A stretch of 36,897 nt of DNA from Candidatus Choladousia intestinavium (lineage in GTDB: Bacteria; Bacillota; Clostridia; Lachnospirales; Lachnospiraceae): contig DVGK01000093.1 of the NCBI GenBank assembly GCA_018712785.1, positions 1-36,897 of the forward strand. Direction: 5' to 3'. The notes under the pieces are model-generated. The model had not been told where the DNA came from. It made no database searches and saw nothing but the letters and a program-made list of their open reading frames with translations. Position 1 is the stretch's first letter. Every line of letters begins with the position of its first letter. Position numbers and translations under genes: made by a program. Below are positions 24,647 to 32,750 of the stretch, in pieces.

Positions 24647-25261
24647 CTATTTTCCCTCCGTGTCTCTGATGCTCTTTCCAAGGCTTCCGCCCGGATGCCA
24701 CTTTACATACTGCTGAGGAGTCAAGTTTCTCTCATTCTGAAGAAGAATGCTTAGGCACTGAAGCATCATGATTTCTACCAGGATCGAAGCTCTGGGGGGT
24801 TTGTTCATAGAATCGCCCTCCCGGTCAACGCCGGCAATCAGAGCCACATCTCCTTTCACTGCCAGCCAGGACTCTGGTTTTCCTGTTACAGAAATGATTT
24901 TCGCTCCGTTATTTTTCAGAGTTTCCACCGTAGCCTTCAGCTCTGCCGTCTCGCCGCTGTTTGAAATCGCAATAACCACGTCTCCCGGAACCACCTGTCC
25001 AGCGCTTCCGTGAACACACTCTGTCCCGTGAAGCTCATAAGTGGGCGTTCCCGTGGAAGAAAGGAGAGACGCCACATAGCCGGCTACATGGCCTGGCTTT
25101 CCGATTCCAGTTACGTGAACCCGGTTATGGTTTTTCTCTGCCTCGAGAATCAGATTTTTCGCTGACTCCAGAGCCTGGTCATCTATGCTGTCCGCAAATT
25201 TCTTCAGTTCTTCAAATTCAATGTCCAGGAAATCCTTTACCTGCTCTTTTACTGTTTTCAT
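24647..25261 (-). CDS. SIS-domain sugar-phosphate isomerase (KpsF/GutQ-like, no CBS)
   Basis: A 204-residue single SIS domain. TGIGKPGHVAGYVASLLSST, YELHGTECVHGSAG and VVIAISNSGETAELKATVETLK are the phosphosugar loops, and WHPGGSLGKSI at the end is the KpsF/GutQ signature. The family interconverts D-arabinose 5-phosphate and D-ribulose 5-phosphate; longer members add two CBS domains that are missing here. AAGGAG lies 7 bases before ATG 25261. It is 14 bases after the HpaI-like gene and overlaps the ribosome site of the next aldolase. Arabinose-5-phosphate or a related keto/aldose pair is inferred; the operon context argues for catabolism, not LPS/KDO synthesis. Confidence 0.87.
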   Translation of the reverse strand: MKTVKEQVKDFLDIEFEELKKFADSIDDQALESAKNLILEAEKNHNRVHVTGIGKPGHVAGYVASLLSSTGTPTYELHGTECVHGSAGQVVPGDVVIAISNSGETAELKATVETLKNNGAKIISVTGKPESWLAVKGDVALIAGVDREGDSMNKPPRASILVEIMMLQCLSILLQNERNLTPQQYVKWHPGGSLGKSIRDTEGK

Positions 25262-25275
25262 TCCAACGCTCCTTA

Positions 25276-26040
25276 TTATTTACCTAATTTCCGACACGCT
25301 TCCACACTTGCAGCCATCCCTGCCCGAAGAAGATTTGTGTCGATTGCCGTGACAATGATGTCAAGTTCTTTTTCAAAATATTTCATAAGCTCCATAGAGC
25401 CGATAATTCCGAAAAACCTGCCATGACGTCTGCAGGCCTCCGCCACCTTTTTTATAGCGGAAAGCTCGCGGCTGTCCATAACATCATCCGGAATGCCCAT
25501 GGAAATGCCCAGGTCACAGGGCCCGACAATGGCCGCGTCAATTCCGTCCACGCTGAGGATTTCGTCCGCCCGGCGCACCCCTTCCTCTGTCTCAATCTGA
25601 ACAATCGTCAAAGTCCGCCGGTTCATCGAGAGCATATTAGAGGCATGTCCGCCGCTGGGGCCATAATTGGTATTGGCGCCTCCGGAATAGCTTCTTTTCC
25701 CTATGGGTGGATATTTGCTCCATTCCACAAGTTTGGCCGCGTCTTCCGCCGATTCAATCATAGGCACCATGACTCCCACCGCGCCATAGTCCAGAATCTT
25801 CGATACGTCTCCTCTTGCCAGCTGAGGGACCCGGACGATGGATGGAATCCCGGCCTGATTTCCTAAAACCATAAGGTCATGGAGCTTCTCATAGGAGATT
25901 GTTCCATGTTCACAGTCATAGAACACAAAATCCATACCTACATCCCTGGCAATCAGAACAGCCGCCGGATGACCTGTAACTTTTATAAGTATACCACTGA
26001 CCTTCTTTTCCTGCAATTTTTCTTTTAAAATCATATCCAT
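25276..26040 (-). CDS. HpcH/HpaI-family (class II) aldolase
   Basis: Metal-dependent pyruvate aldolase family (2-keto-3-deoxyglucarate or 4-hydroxy-2-oxoheptanedioate aldolase). The catalytic His-45 is in FYDCEHGTIS and Arg-70 in IVRVPQ. The metal ligands are Glu-150 in VQIETEEG and Asp-176 in VGPCDLGIS. It has 254 residues, normal length. The motif is CEHG, not the common MEHG, and PCDLG not PNDLA, so it is a divergent branch. ATG 26040 has only a weak site (TTGGA); ATG 26034 is an equal alternative. It follows the IIC gene by 80 bases and is the first catabolic gene of the operon. Confidence 0.87.
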   Translation of the reverse strand: MDMILKEKLQEKKVSGILIKVTGHPAAVLIARDVGMDFVFYDCEHGTISYEKLHDLMVLGNQAGIPSIVRVPQLARGDVSKILDYGAVGVMVPMIESAEDAAKLVEWSKYPPIGKRSYSGGANTNYGPSGGHASNMLSMNRRTLTIVQIETEEGVRRADEILSVDGIDAAIVGPCDLGISMGIPDDVMDSRELSAIKKVAEACRRHGRFFGIIGSMELMKYFEKELDIIVTAIDTNLLRAGMAASVEACRKLGK

Positions 26041-26120
26041 TCCAATCAGCTTTTTATAAAGAATGACAAGGAACTTTCATTCCTTGCCATTGCTTTTTCA
26101 AAGAACATTCTATTCATGAA

Positions 26121-27407
26121 TTAGTGGAAAATTCCCATAATCCAGTTCATGATTGCACCGATAATGTTGTAGTCAACGTTCGGGAAGGAAGCGCCTGCAA
26201 TACCAAGGGCAGCGAATGCCGGATACAGAATCAGAGGCAGACCGGTCAGGGCCATACCAACAATGAAGGATCCGACCAGAGCACCCTTCCATCCGCCGTA
26301 TGCGTTACCGAACACACCGCAAGTACCGCCTGAGAAGAAGCAGATACCTGCTGCGGGAATCATGATTGTATCACTCTTGAAGACAACCATCAGAGCCATA
26401 GCTGCCAGACCGCCAAGGAAGGATCCGATGAAACCAACCAGCACTGCGGTAGGAGCAAACGGGAAGATTGCGGGACAGTCAACTGCCGGCTTGGAGTTCG
26501 GGATGTATTTCTCAGAGATAGCAACGAATGCTGCTGTGATCTCCGCGATGAACTGACGAACACCGTAGATCAGAACGCTCATACCAGCTGCGAACTGAAG
26601 TCCCTGAAGGATCGGGTAGATGAACCAGATATCGTTTCCTGCATACTCAAGTACCGTATCCATCTTGCCTGTAGCTACACATGCGATTACAGCAATGTAG
26701 AACAGAACTACCATGAACAGCGCTACAGAGAAAATGAAGTCTCTGAACAGCTCAAAGAATTTCGGAAGCTTAACGTTGCTGGAGTCAGATACGTTCTTCT
26801 CTCCGCCCAGCTTGCCGAAGAGTTTTCCAACATAACCTGAGAATGCATATCCAATACAGTTAAAGTGACCCATTGACAAGTTATCAGCGCCAGTAATCTT
26901 AACCATGAACGGCTGGCAAAGCGTAGGCAGAGCCGCGCCGAAGAATCCAAGAAGGATACCGCCAAGGATTACAGTGAGAACCATGGGCGCGTCATTCGCG
27001 ATAAAGATCAGGGCGATTACACATGCGAAATACAGGAAATGCTGTCCTGTCAGGAAGATCGCCTTGAAAGGCGTGAACTTGGCAACGATCAGGTTTACCA
27101 CGAAACCAAGAACCATAACCAGAGCCACTTCTGTACCGTACGTATCAAGAGCAAGACCGGTAGCAACCTCTACCTGAGTGGTAACACCCTCAATACCGAA
27201 AGCTGTGTTAAACAGCTCTGTAAACGTAGTTACACATGCTGACATTGCATTGGAACCGATGTTGAATACCATGAAGCCGATTACGGTTTTCATCGTTCCG
27301 CTCATTACGTCTGTCGCTGACTTCTTCTGAAGAAGAAGACCTACCAGGGCGATGATACCCATGATCAGCGAAGTATTACGACACTGGGCCATTATTGCAT
27401 CTAACAT
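26121..27407 (-). CDS. PTS IIC permease of the UlaA family (substrate unknown)
   Basis: Membrane permease of 428 residues with about ten hydrophobic segments. It belongs to the UlaA/SgaT family, judging from FLTGQHFLYFACVIAL, PFAPTAVLVGFIGSFLGGLAA, FFSGGTCGVFGNAYGGWKGA and LIYGVRQFIAEI. It is shorter than UlaA at 10576 and diverges clearly, so it may carry another substrate. AAGGAG lies 10 bases before ATG 27407. It follows the IIB gene by 40 bases. Candidates are a pentonate, hexonate or polyol; the neighbouring enzymes make a sugar acid most likely, but this is inference. Confidence 0.9.
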   Translation of the reverse strand: MLDAIMAQCRNTSLIMGIIALVGLLLQKKSATDVMSGTMKTVIGFMVFNIGSNAMSACVTTFTELFNTAFGIEGVTTQVEVATGLALDTYGTEVALVMVLGFVVNLIVAKFTPFKAIFLTGQHFLYFACVIALIFIANDAPMVLTVILGGILLGFFGAALPTLCQPFMVKITGADNLSMGHFNCIGYAFSGYVGKLFGKLGGEKNVSDSSNVKLPKFFELFRDFIFSVALFMVVLFYIAVIACVATGKMDTVLEYAGNDIWFIYPILQGLQFAAGMSVLIYGVRQFIAEITAAFVAISEKYIPNSKPAVDCPAIFPFAPTAVLVGFIGSFLGGLAAMALMVVFKSDTIMIPAAGICFFSGGTCGVFGNAYGGWKGALVGSFIVGMALTGLPLILYPAFAALGIAGASFPNVDYNIIGAIMNWIMGIFH

Positions 27408-27447
27408 TATGTATTCACTCCTTGTATACTTTTTCTTATTTTAATAT

Positions 27448-27729
27448 TTATTTTTCTTTGGTAGCAAGGAACTCTTCCATTTTAGCTTTCATCTCAGCCT
27501 TGTCCATAATATTGCGGACGCCGAGAGCATAAGGTACCTTATCCTTCAGCTCAACGGACAGATCTTCCATAGTGATCACAAGGTCGCCGTTAAATCCCAT
27601 CAGGGAATCCAGATTTCCATGCTCGGTCTGAATCGGGAAATTATTCTCGCTGATTACCTGGTCTGCCTTAATCTTCAGCAGCATGCTGGAACCCATACCA
27701 GCACGGCAGCATACTAATGCTTTGTACAT
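27448..27729 (-). CDS. PTS IIB component, second operon
   Basis: A 93-residue IIB of the lactose/ascorbate fold. The phosphocysteine loop is ALVCCRAGMGSS with Cys-8 the likely site. GDLVITMEDLSVEL and YALGVRNIMDKAEMKAKM follow the family pattern. AAGGAAG precedes ATG 27729. It sits between the IIA and IIC genes, 16 bases after IIA. Together with those it forms a complete, separately coded sugar-specific enzyme II. Confidence 0.9.
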   Translation of the reverse strand: MYKALVCCRAGMGSSMLLKIKADQVISENNFPIQTEHGNLDSLMGFNGDLVITMEDLSVELKDKVPYALGVRNIMDKAEMKAKMEEFLATKEK

Positions 27730-27745
27730 AGTTCACTCTTCCTTT

Positions 27746-28186
27746 CTACTTATTAATATAATCCATAATTTCTTTGGGGTCTGTCGTACGGTCAAGGAGT
27801 TCAAAGAAAGCCTTATCCTCAAACAGAACCGCCAGATCCGCCAGGGCGCCTAAATGCTCCGAACTGTCCTTCGCGCTTAAGCTGAACAGATATTTCACCG
27901 GATCATTGTCCTCATTGCCGAACTCAACCGGAGTCTTCAGTGTGGCAATACCAATGGCACTCTCCAGAGCGCCTGACTCAGGCCGCGCATGAGGCAGAGC
28001 CACATGCTTCGTAAGTACGATGTAAGGTCCCATCTCTTTGACACCTTTGATGATATCGTCCACATAAGATGTCTTCACCTTACCTTCATCCACCAACGGC
28101 TGGGCAGCTTTGCGCACAGCGTCTTCCCAGTCGCTTGCTTCGATCTGCAGCTTAATGAGCTTTTCATTTACCAGATCCTTCAGCAT
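27746..28186 (-). CDS. PTS IIA component, second operon
   Basis: A 146-residue mannitol/fructose-fold IIA whose active histidine is His-66 in TKHVALPHARPESGA. It is much closer to the C-terminal domain of the PRD regulator at 20402 than to the IIA of the ula operon. ATG 28186 has GAGGTG 6 bases upstream; an upstream GTG at 28195 overlaps that site. It is the first gene of IIA-IIB-IIC-HpaI-SIS-DapA-membrane-KDPG. Confidence 0.92.
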   Translation of the reverse strand: MLKDLVNEKLIKLQIEASDWEDAVRKAAQPLVDEGKVKTSYVDDIIKGVKEMGPYIVLTKHVALPHARPESGALESAIGIATLKTPVEFGNEDNDPVKYLFSLSAKDSSEHLGALADLAVLFEDKAFFELLDRTTDPKEIMDYINK

Positions 28187-28242
28187 CCATGTCACCTCTT
28201 TCTTTTTTAGAAATCCCGGGCCCAGGTTTTCCTATGTTTATA

Positions 28243-28271
28243 ATAATAAAATAAATGTAAACTTTTTGCAA
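28243..28271 (-). promoter_or_regulatory. Promoter of the second PTS operon
   Basis: TTGCAA (28271-28266), 17 bases, TATTAT (28248-28243) on the minus strand, about 57 bases before ATG 28186. Confidence 0.7.
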
Positions 28272-28289
28272 TCCCCAATTAGTCCAAGT

Positions 28290-28310
28290 TTTGTTATATA
28301 GAATAACAAA
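28290..28310. promoter_or_regulatory. Palindrome upstream of the second PTS operon promoter
   Basis: TTTGTTAT and ATAACAAA (8-bp arms, 5-base centre) lie about 64 bases before the expected start site, an activator position. The inner 17 bases, TGTTATATAGAATAACA, share their pattern with the site in the ptsH leader. Confidence 0.55.
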
Positions 28311-28318
28311 CACTGAAC

Positions 28319-28356
28319 CAAAAACCCCGTCAGTTTCTGTTAAATTGACGGGGTTT
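28319..28356 (-). terminator. Rho-independent terminator downstream of ftsH
   Basis: AAACCCCGTCA (28322-28332) pairs with TGACGGGGTTT (28346-28356) and is followed by T residues on the minus strand. It lies about 107 bases past the ftsH stop and insulates the second PTS operon promoter. Confidence 0.8.
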
Positions 28357-28462
28357 CTCTTGACTAACTCGTGCTTTTTCATAAAAGCGCCGCTTTTTTT
28401 AAGAATTTGTTTCTAAATGATTTCTTAAGAAATAAATAAATATAAATTTTTTTAAAACTAAT

Positions 28463-30283
28463 CTATTTCTCCAGAATTTCCATGAACTCATCGCCGGTGA
28501 TGGTTTCTTTTTCAAAAAGGAACTTCGCAAGCTCATGGAGCTTCTCCATATGAGAAGACAGAACCTCTTCTGCCCGGTCATACTGCTTCTTTACCAGCTG
28601 CACCACCATCTTGTCGATGTCGGCCGCCGTATCTTCCGCGCAGGCAAGGGAAGTATCTCCTCCCATATACTGTCCGTGTACGGTCTCCAGGGCCACCATT
28701 CCAAAGCTGCTGCTCATGCCGTAGCGGGTAATCATAGCCCTCGCCAGCTTTGTAGCCTGTTCAATATCATTGGATGCTCCTGTAGTGATGGAGTGGAAAA
28801 CCAGCTCCTCCGCAGCCCTTCCTCCGGTCAGCGTGGCAATTTTATTCTCCAGTTCTTCCTTGCTGAGGAGATTCCTTTCCGTCTGATCTACCTGCATGGT
28901 GTAGCCCAGAGCGCCGGAAGTCCTGGGAATAATGGTAATCTTAGTTACCGGAGCGGAATTCGTCTGAAGAGCAGCCACAAGGGCATGGCCGATCTCATGA
29001 TACGACACGATCAGCCGTTCCTTCTCGGAAAGAACTTTATTCTTCTTCTGATATCCTGCCACCACTACTTCAATGCTCTCTTCAAGGTCTTCCTGAATCA
29101 CATATTTCCGTCCGTTCCGAACAGCCCGCAGAGCCGCCTCATTAATCATATTGGCAAGATCCGCCCCGGAAGCTCCGGAAGCCGCCCTGGCTATGGCATT
29201 GAAATCAATATCGTCTCCCAGCTTGATTTTTTTCGAGTGAACCTTCAGAATCGCCTCCCGGCCTGCCAGATCCGGCAGCTCTACAGGAATTCTCCGGTCA
29301 AACCTCCCCGGCCGAAGAAGGGCCGGATCCAGAGTCTCCGGACGGTTCGTGGCAGCCAGGATTACGACTCCCTTAGAACCGTCAAATCCATCCATCTCTG
29401 TCAGAAGCTGATTCAGGGTCTGCTCTCTCTCGTCATTTCCCGCAAAGCCCTGAGTATCTCTCTTCTTTCCGATCGTGTCGATTTCATCAATAAATACAAT
29501 GCAGGGCGCTTTTTCTCCGGCCTGTTTAAAAAGGTCTCTGACCTTGGCGGCGCCCATGCCCACAAACATCTCCACAAACTCAGAACCGGAGATGGAAAAA
29601 AAGGGAACCTCCGCCTCCCCGGCCACCGCTTTGGCCAACAGCGTCTTTCCGGTACCGGGCGGTCCTACCAGAAGCGCTCCCTTCGGCATCTGCGCTCCGA
29701 TTTCCTGATACTTTCGGGGGGAATGCAGGAAATCCACAATCTCAATCAGCGCCTCTTTCGCCTCATCCTCTCCTGCCACATCGGAAAACTTGATGCCTGT
29801 CTCACTGGCAACGTATACCTTGGCGTTGCTCTTTCCAAACTGCATTGCGTTTCCAAGACCGCCGCCCATCTTTTTCATCATGTAGCGGGACAAAAGCTGT
29901 CCCAGAATTACAAAGATCACAATGGGCAGTATAAAGGTAATCAGCATACTCAGAATCGGATTCATCTCTGCTTCATGGACTTCCCCGAATTCACAGCCTG
30001 AATCATACAGCCGATCCACCAGGGACGGATCGTTAAAAGTAGCAGTCCGGTAGAGAGTCCCCTCTTCAGGTGTATCAGCAGTAAAATAAATGTAGTCCTG
30101 CTCCACCTGAGCCACCTTTACCTCTTTGTCATCCAGCATACCTAAAAAGGTTCCGTAGTCCACTTCTCTCACTTCCTGGCTTAAAAGCCTGGGAAACAAA
30201 AAAGTATTCAGCAGAAGCAAAACACCGATTACAATTAAATAGTAAAAAACCATTGGTTTTTTCGGCTTTTTCACCTCATGCAT
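28463..30283 (-). CDS. ftsH: ATP-dependent membrane zinc metalloprotease
   Basis: Degrades damaged membrane proteins and selected regulators. It has two membrane spans (residues about 11-30 and 110-130) around a short external domain. The AAA+ core has Walker A GPPGTGKT (207-214), Walker B IVFIDEID (about 262-269) and the second-region-of-homology stretch [21 protein letters not shown]. The zinc site HEIGH is at residues 429-433, where most FtsH have HEAGH. It has 606 residues. AAAGGAG lies 6 bases before ATG 30283. The external domain is acidic and short. Bacteria with several FtsH paralogues are common in this group, so it may not be the essential copy. Confidence 0.94.
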   Translation of the reverse strand: MHEVKKPKKPMVFYYLIVIGVLLLLNTFLFPRLLSQEVREVDYGTFLGMLDDKEVKVAQVEQDYIYFTADTPEEGTLYRTATFNDPSLVDRLYDSGCEFGEVHEAEMNPILSMLITFILPIVIFVILGQLLSRYMMKKMGGGLGNAMQFGKSNAKVYVASETGIKFSDVAGEDEAKEALIEIVDFLHSPRKYQEIGAQMPKGALLVGPPGTGKTLLAKAVAGEAEVPFFSISGSEFVEMFVGMGAAKVRDLFKQAGEKAPCIVFIDEIDTIGKKRDTQGFAGNDEREQTLNQLLTEMDGFDGSKGVVILAATNRPETLDPALLRPGRFDRRIPVELPDLAGREAILKVHSKKIKLGDDIDFNAIARAASGASGADLANMINEAALRAVRNGRKYVIQEDLEESIEVVVAGYQKKNKVLSEKERLIVSYHEIGHALVAALQTNSAPVTKITIIPRTSGALGYTMQVDQTERNLLSKEELENKIATLTGGRAAEELVFHSITTGASNDIEQATKLARAMITRYGMSSSFGMVALETVHGQYMGGDTSLACAEDTAADIDKMVVQLVKKQYDRAEEVLSSHMEKLHELAKFLFEKETITGDEFMEILEK

Positions 30284-30296
30284 AAAAATCTCCTTT

Positions 30297-30349
30297 CTGT
30301 CTGCGCAGCTTCTGGCTGCCGCTATTTCCGCAAGCAGCGAGCCAGACAG
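30297..30349 (-). other. Leader hairpin directly before the ftsH ribosome site
   Basis: CTGTCTG (30297-30303) and CAGACAG (30343-30349) close a long imperfect stem, with internal pairing of TGGCT and AGCCA. The base of the stem abuts the AAAGGAG site, so the fold could influence translation. Confidence 0.4.
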
Positions 30350-30380
30350 CCATGCTTATGCAGAACATAATATTTTTTAC

Positions 30381-30409
30381 AGTATAATCCCTTTTCTTTA
30401 AACCGGCAA
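30381..30409 (-). promoter_or_regulatory. Sigma-A promoter of ftsH
   Basis: TTGCCG (30409-30404), 17 bases, TATACT (30386-30381), giving a leader of about 90 bases. Confidence 0.7.
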
Positions 30410-30425
30410 CCTTTTTTGTATCTGC

Positions 30426-30450
30426 AAAAAAAGGAAGCGGACCCGCTTCC
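30426..30450 (-). terminator. Terminator of the cation-efflux gene
   Basis: GGAAGCG/CGCTTCC with a 4-base loop starts directly after the stop codon (30451) and is followed by seven T on the minus strand. Confidence 0.85.
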
Positions 30451-31626
30451 TCATTTTGCCATATAATCATGTTCCATGGTAATCACACAATGATATCTTT
30501 CATCCAGCAAACGCAGCTTTTCAAGAAGCCTCTGCTGAATTTCTTTTTTCTTTTCTTCTCCATACCCAAAGGGAACGATCATATCAAAGATCAGATTAAT
30601 CTGTTCCTTTCCCTTCACCATGCGGAAATCGTGGATGCTGCAGCCCGGATCAATTTCTTTCAAAAGTCTCTGGACTTCTTCCTTGAGAGCAACTACCTCT
30701 TCATTTCTGACCTCTACAGGATCCATATGGATCACCAGAAACAGGTTGAGTTTTTTCGCCGCATCTCTCTCAATCCTGTCAATCAGCTCGTGGGCTTCCT
30801 CAATATCCGCGTCGTTTGGTACCTCCGCATGGATAGAGGCCATACTCCGGTTTGGTCCGTAATTATGTACAATAAGATCGTGTGTCCCTTTAATACCCGA
30901 ATAGCTCTCCACAAAATCCTTAATCTCTCTGCAGGTCTCCGGATCAATGGCCTCGCCAATCAACGGCTCAAGGGTATCCCGGGCAATTCCCACACCGGCC
31001 CACATCACCACAAGAGCAACACCTGCGCCCACAATTCCGTCGATATTGATACCGGTAGCTCCATAAAAAACCAGGGACAGAACCGTGGCGGACGTGGTAA
31101 TCACATCTCCCATGGAATCTGTGAACACAGCCATCATTACCTTGGAATCAATCCGCCTGCCCAGGCGGCGGTTAAACACACCCAGCCACAGCTTCACGCC
31201 AATGGAAAGAAGAAGAATCACAACGGACACAGTCTGAAAATTCAGTTCCTCCGGCGTACGGATTTTAGAAATAGAATCCTTCAGAAAGCTGAATCCCACC
31301 TCCAGCACCAGAAAAGACACAATCAAAGCTGCGATGTACTCGATCCTTCCATGTCCGAAGGGATGTTCCTGGTCTGCCGGTTTTCCTGCCATCTTCACCC
31401 CCACAAAGCTGATGACCGAAGACGCCGCGTCGGACAGGTTATTGAAGGCATCCGCCGTAACAGAAATGCTGTTCATAAAAAATCCCACCAGAAATTTTAC
31501 AAAAAACAGAAAAACATTGCATACAATTCCCACCACACTGGCCAGCACCCCATAAGCAGTTCTGACTTCCGTTTTCTGTGTCGAATCATAATCTTTGATA
31601 AAGTGTCTGACCAAAAAATCTGCCAT
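30451..31626 (-). CDS. Cation diffusion facilitator family transporter
   Basis: Metal-cation/proton antiporter of the CDF family, probably for manganese, zinc or iron. It has 391 residues, about six membrane spans, and a cytoplasmic C-terminal domain of about 90 residues that ends ITMEHDYMAK. Metal-site motifs are ADAFNNLSDAASS in helix 2 and DSMGDVITT in helix 5. HPFGHGRIEY is the usual loop. NNLSD instead of HxxxD marks the DxxxD type linked in the literature with manganese-like substrates; this is inference. ATG 31626 has AAGGAG 8 bases upstream. It is monocistronic, between its own promoter and a terminator. Confidence 0.9.
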   Translation of the reverse strand: MADFLVRHFIKDYDSTQKTEVRTAYGVLASVVGIVCNVFLFFVKFLVGFFMNSISVTADAFNNLSDAASSVISFVGVKMAGKPADQEHPFGHGRIEYIAALIVSFLVLEVGFSFLKDSISKIRTPEELNFQTVSVVILLLSIGVKLWLGVFNRRLGRRIDSKVMMAVFTDSMGDVITTSATVLSLVFYGATGINIDGIVGAGVALVVMWAGVGIARDTLEPLIGEAIDPETCREIKDFVESYSGIKGTHDLIVHNYGPNRSMASIHAEVPNDADIEEAHELIDRIERDAAKKLNLFLVIHMDPVEVRNEEVVALKEEVQRLLKEIDPGCSIHDFRMVKGKEQINLIFDMIVPFGYGEEKKKEIQQRLLEKLRLLDERYHCVITMEHDYMAK

Positions 31627-31680
31627 TTCCGCATCTCCTTCTTCTGACAAATCAAAATTCCGAAGCTCTCAAATGGAATT

Positions 31681-31709
31681 ATCATACTCTCGGATTTCTT
31701 TTGTGTCAA
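31681..31709 (-). promoter_or_regulatory. Promoter of the cation-efflux gene
   Basis: TTGACA (31709-31704), 17 bases, TATGAT (31686-31681). The -35 contains the TGA stop of the preceding SH3 gene. Confidence 0.8.
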
Positions 31710-32656
31710 GAAAAAATGGAAAAGCTGTTCTTTACGGTGGATACCCCGGAAGACATCTCCTGATAGGTTTCGTAGTTGTCCGCATCGGCGGGATTTGCCG
31801 GCAGATCTGTGGGAGTTTTAATAAAATAATAATATCCTCCTCCGCTTCCAAGCAGCTCCGTCCCGGGCTCCTCTGCCTGCGTACCGGCACTGCGGCAGAT
31901 GGAACATAAAAAGCCGTTTTCCAGGCCGGGGGCGTTGTAAACAGCCGAACAGTAGAATTCAATCCTGTCCTCGTAATAATTATAAGTGATTCCCTGCCCC
32001 CAGGACTCCGGAATCGTAAAAGAGATGCTGCTGGTAGAAAAATACATGCGGTCCATATCACATCTGAGATTTGAGCTGATGCCTCCCACAGAATTATCTG
32101 TATACACGGAAGTGGAGCCCTGCCCCTCTCCTACCAGATAGTCGCTGTTTACATAGCCTGCCTTCTGCAGGTCCATAGAATAAACCAGCCAGTATTCCGG
32201 ATCTGAATCATTCAGGACAAGGACTGAATCACCGCTGTACAGCTTGCCGATCTCGTTGGAAGCGTCATAGGCTTTTTCTGTGCGGAGGGCAAGATATCCT
32301 TCCGCAACACTGACATCACAGTAGGGCGCATTGATCAGCATGCCCTCATACACCAGATAATTCTTGTTCACATAGCCAAGCTTCTGTTCCGTTAAAGAAT
32401 AGACATACCAATATTCCTCGCTGTCAGTTCCTGTTTCAAGGTGAATGATCCGGTTGCCCGTATACAGCTTTCCGATCTCGTTGGAAGCGTCATAAGCCTT
32501 GGCATTCCTCAAAGCCAGATATCCGTCTACCTGTACGGAATATTCTCCGATTCCCTTAGCTGAAGCCTGAACGTTCACCGGTTTGGGCGCCATCCAAAGC
32601 ATAAGACCCAGCAGCAGCACAATCCCTCTTGAAATCCTTGTCTTTGTCCCTTTCAT
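31706..32656 (-). CDS. Secreted protein with two SH3-like repeats
   Basis: Function unknown; presumably exported. A signal peptide covers residues 1-32 (hydrophobic GIVLLLGLMLW, cleavage near VQASA). Two bacterial SH3-like units lie at about 45-104 and 119-175; both contain GYLALR, then KAYDASNEIGKLY, then GYVN and DYLV/NYLV. The last 140 residues are a beta-rich domain with two cysteines (FLCSICRSAG). Such SH3b units bind cell-wall peptides. AAGGAGG lies 7 bases before ATG 32656. It has 316 residues. A hydrolase domain was not recognised. Confidence 0.8.
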   Translation of the reverse strand: MKGTKTRISRGIVLLLGLMLWMAPKPVNVQASAKGIGEYSVQVDGYLALRNAKAYDASNEIGKLYTGNRIIHLETGTDSEEYWYVYSLTEQKLGYVNKNYLVYEGMLINAPYCDVSVAEGYLALRTEKAYDASNEIGKLYSGDSVLVLNDSDPEYWLVYSMDLQKAGYVNSDYLVGEGQGSTSVYTDNSVGGISSNLRCDMDRMYFSTSSISFTIPESWGQGITYNYYEDRIEFYCSAVYNAPGLENGFLCSICRSAGTQAEEPGTELLGSGGGYYYFIKTPTDLPANPADADNYETYQEMSSGVSTVKNSFSIFS

Positions 32657-32686
32657 AGCCCTTCCTCCTTCATCTTATATTATGAT

Positions 32687-32708
32687 GTTGGGGTCAAAGG
32701 ACCCCAAC
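32687..32708. terminator. Hairpin between the P1 peptidase and SH3-repeat genes
   Basis: GTTGGGGTC and GACCCCAAC form a perfect 9-bp stem with an AAAG loop, 43 bases past the stop at 32751. There is no T-run, so it may be a terminator, a processing site or a dispersed hairpin. Confidence 0.5.
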
Positions 32709-32750
32709 TATGATACCTGCTGATTGTTCTAAATTTTTCCATTTCCCGTC

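Noticed and set aside
28535..30001. 488-residue plus-strand open frame opposite ftsH
   Set aside because: The ftsH protein is unmistakable; the opposite frame is a composition artefact.
30276..30470. 64-residue minus-strand frame between ftsH and the efflux gene
   Set aside because: It overlaps a strong terminator, the ftsH promoter and both neighbouring genes.
30469..31647. 392-residue plus-strand open frame opposite the cation-efflux gene
   Set aside because: His/Gln/Asn-rich antisense of membrane helices with no recognisable domain.
32687..32708. Insertion-sequence end or attachment site
   Set aside because: Only one short perfect hairpin, with no flanking direct repeats or transposase remnants.
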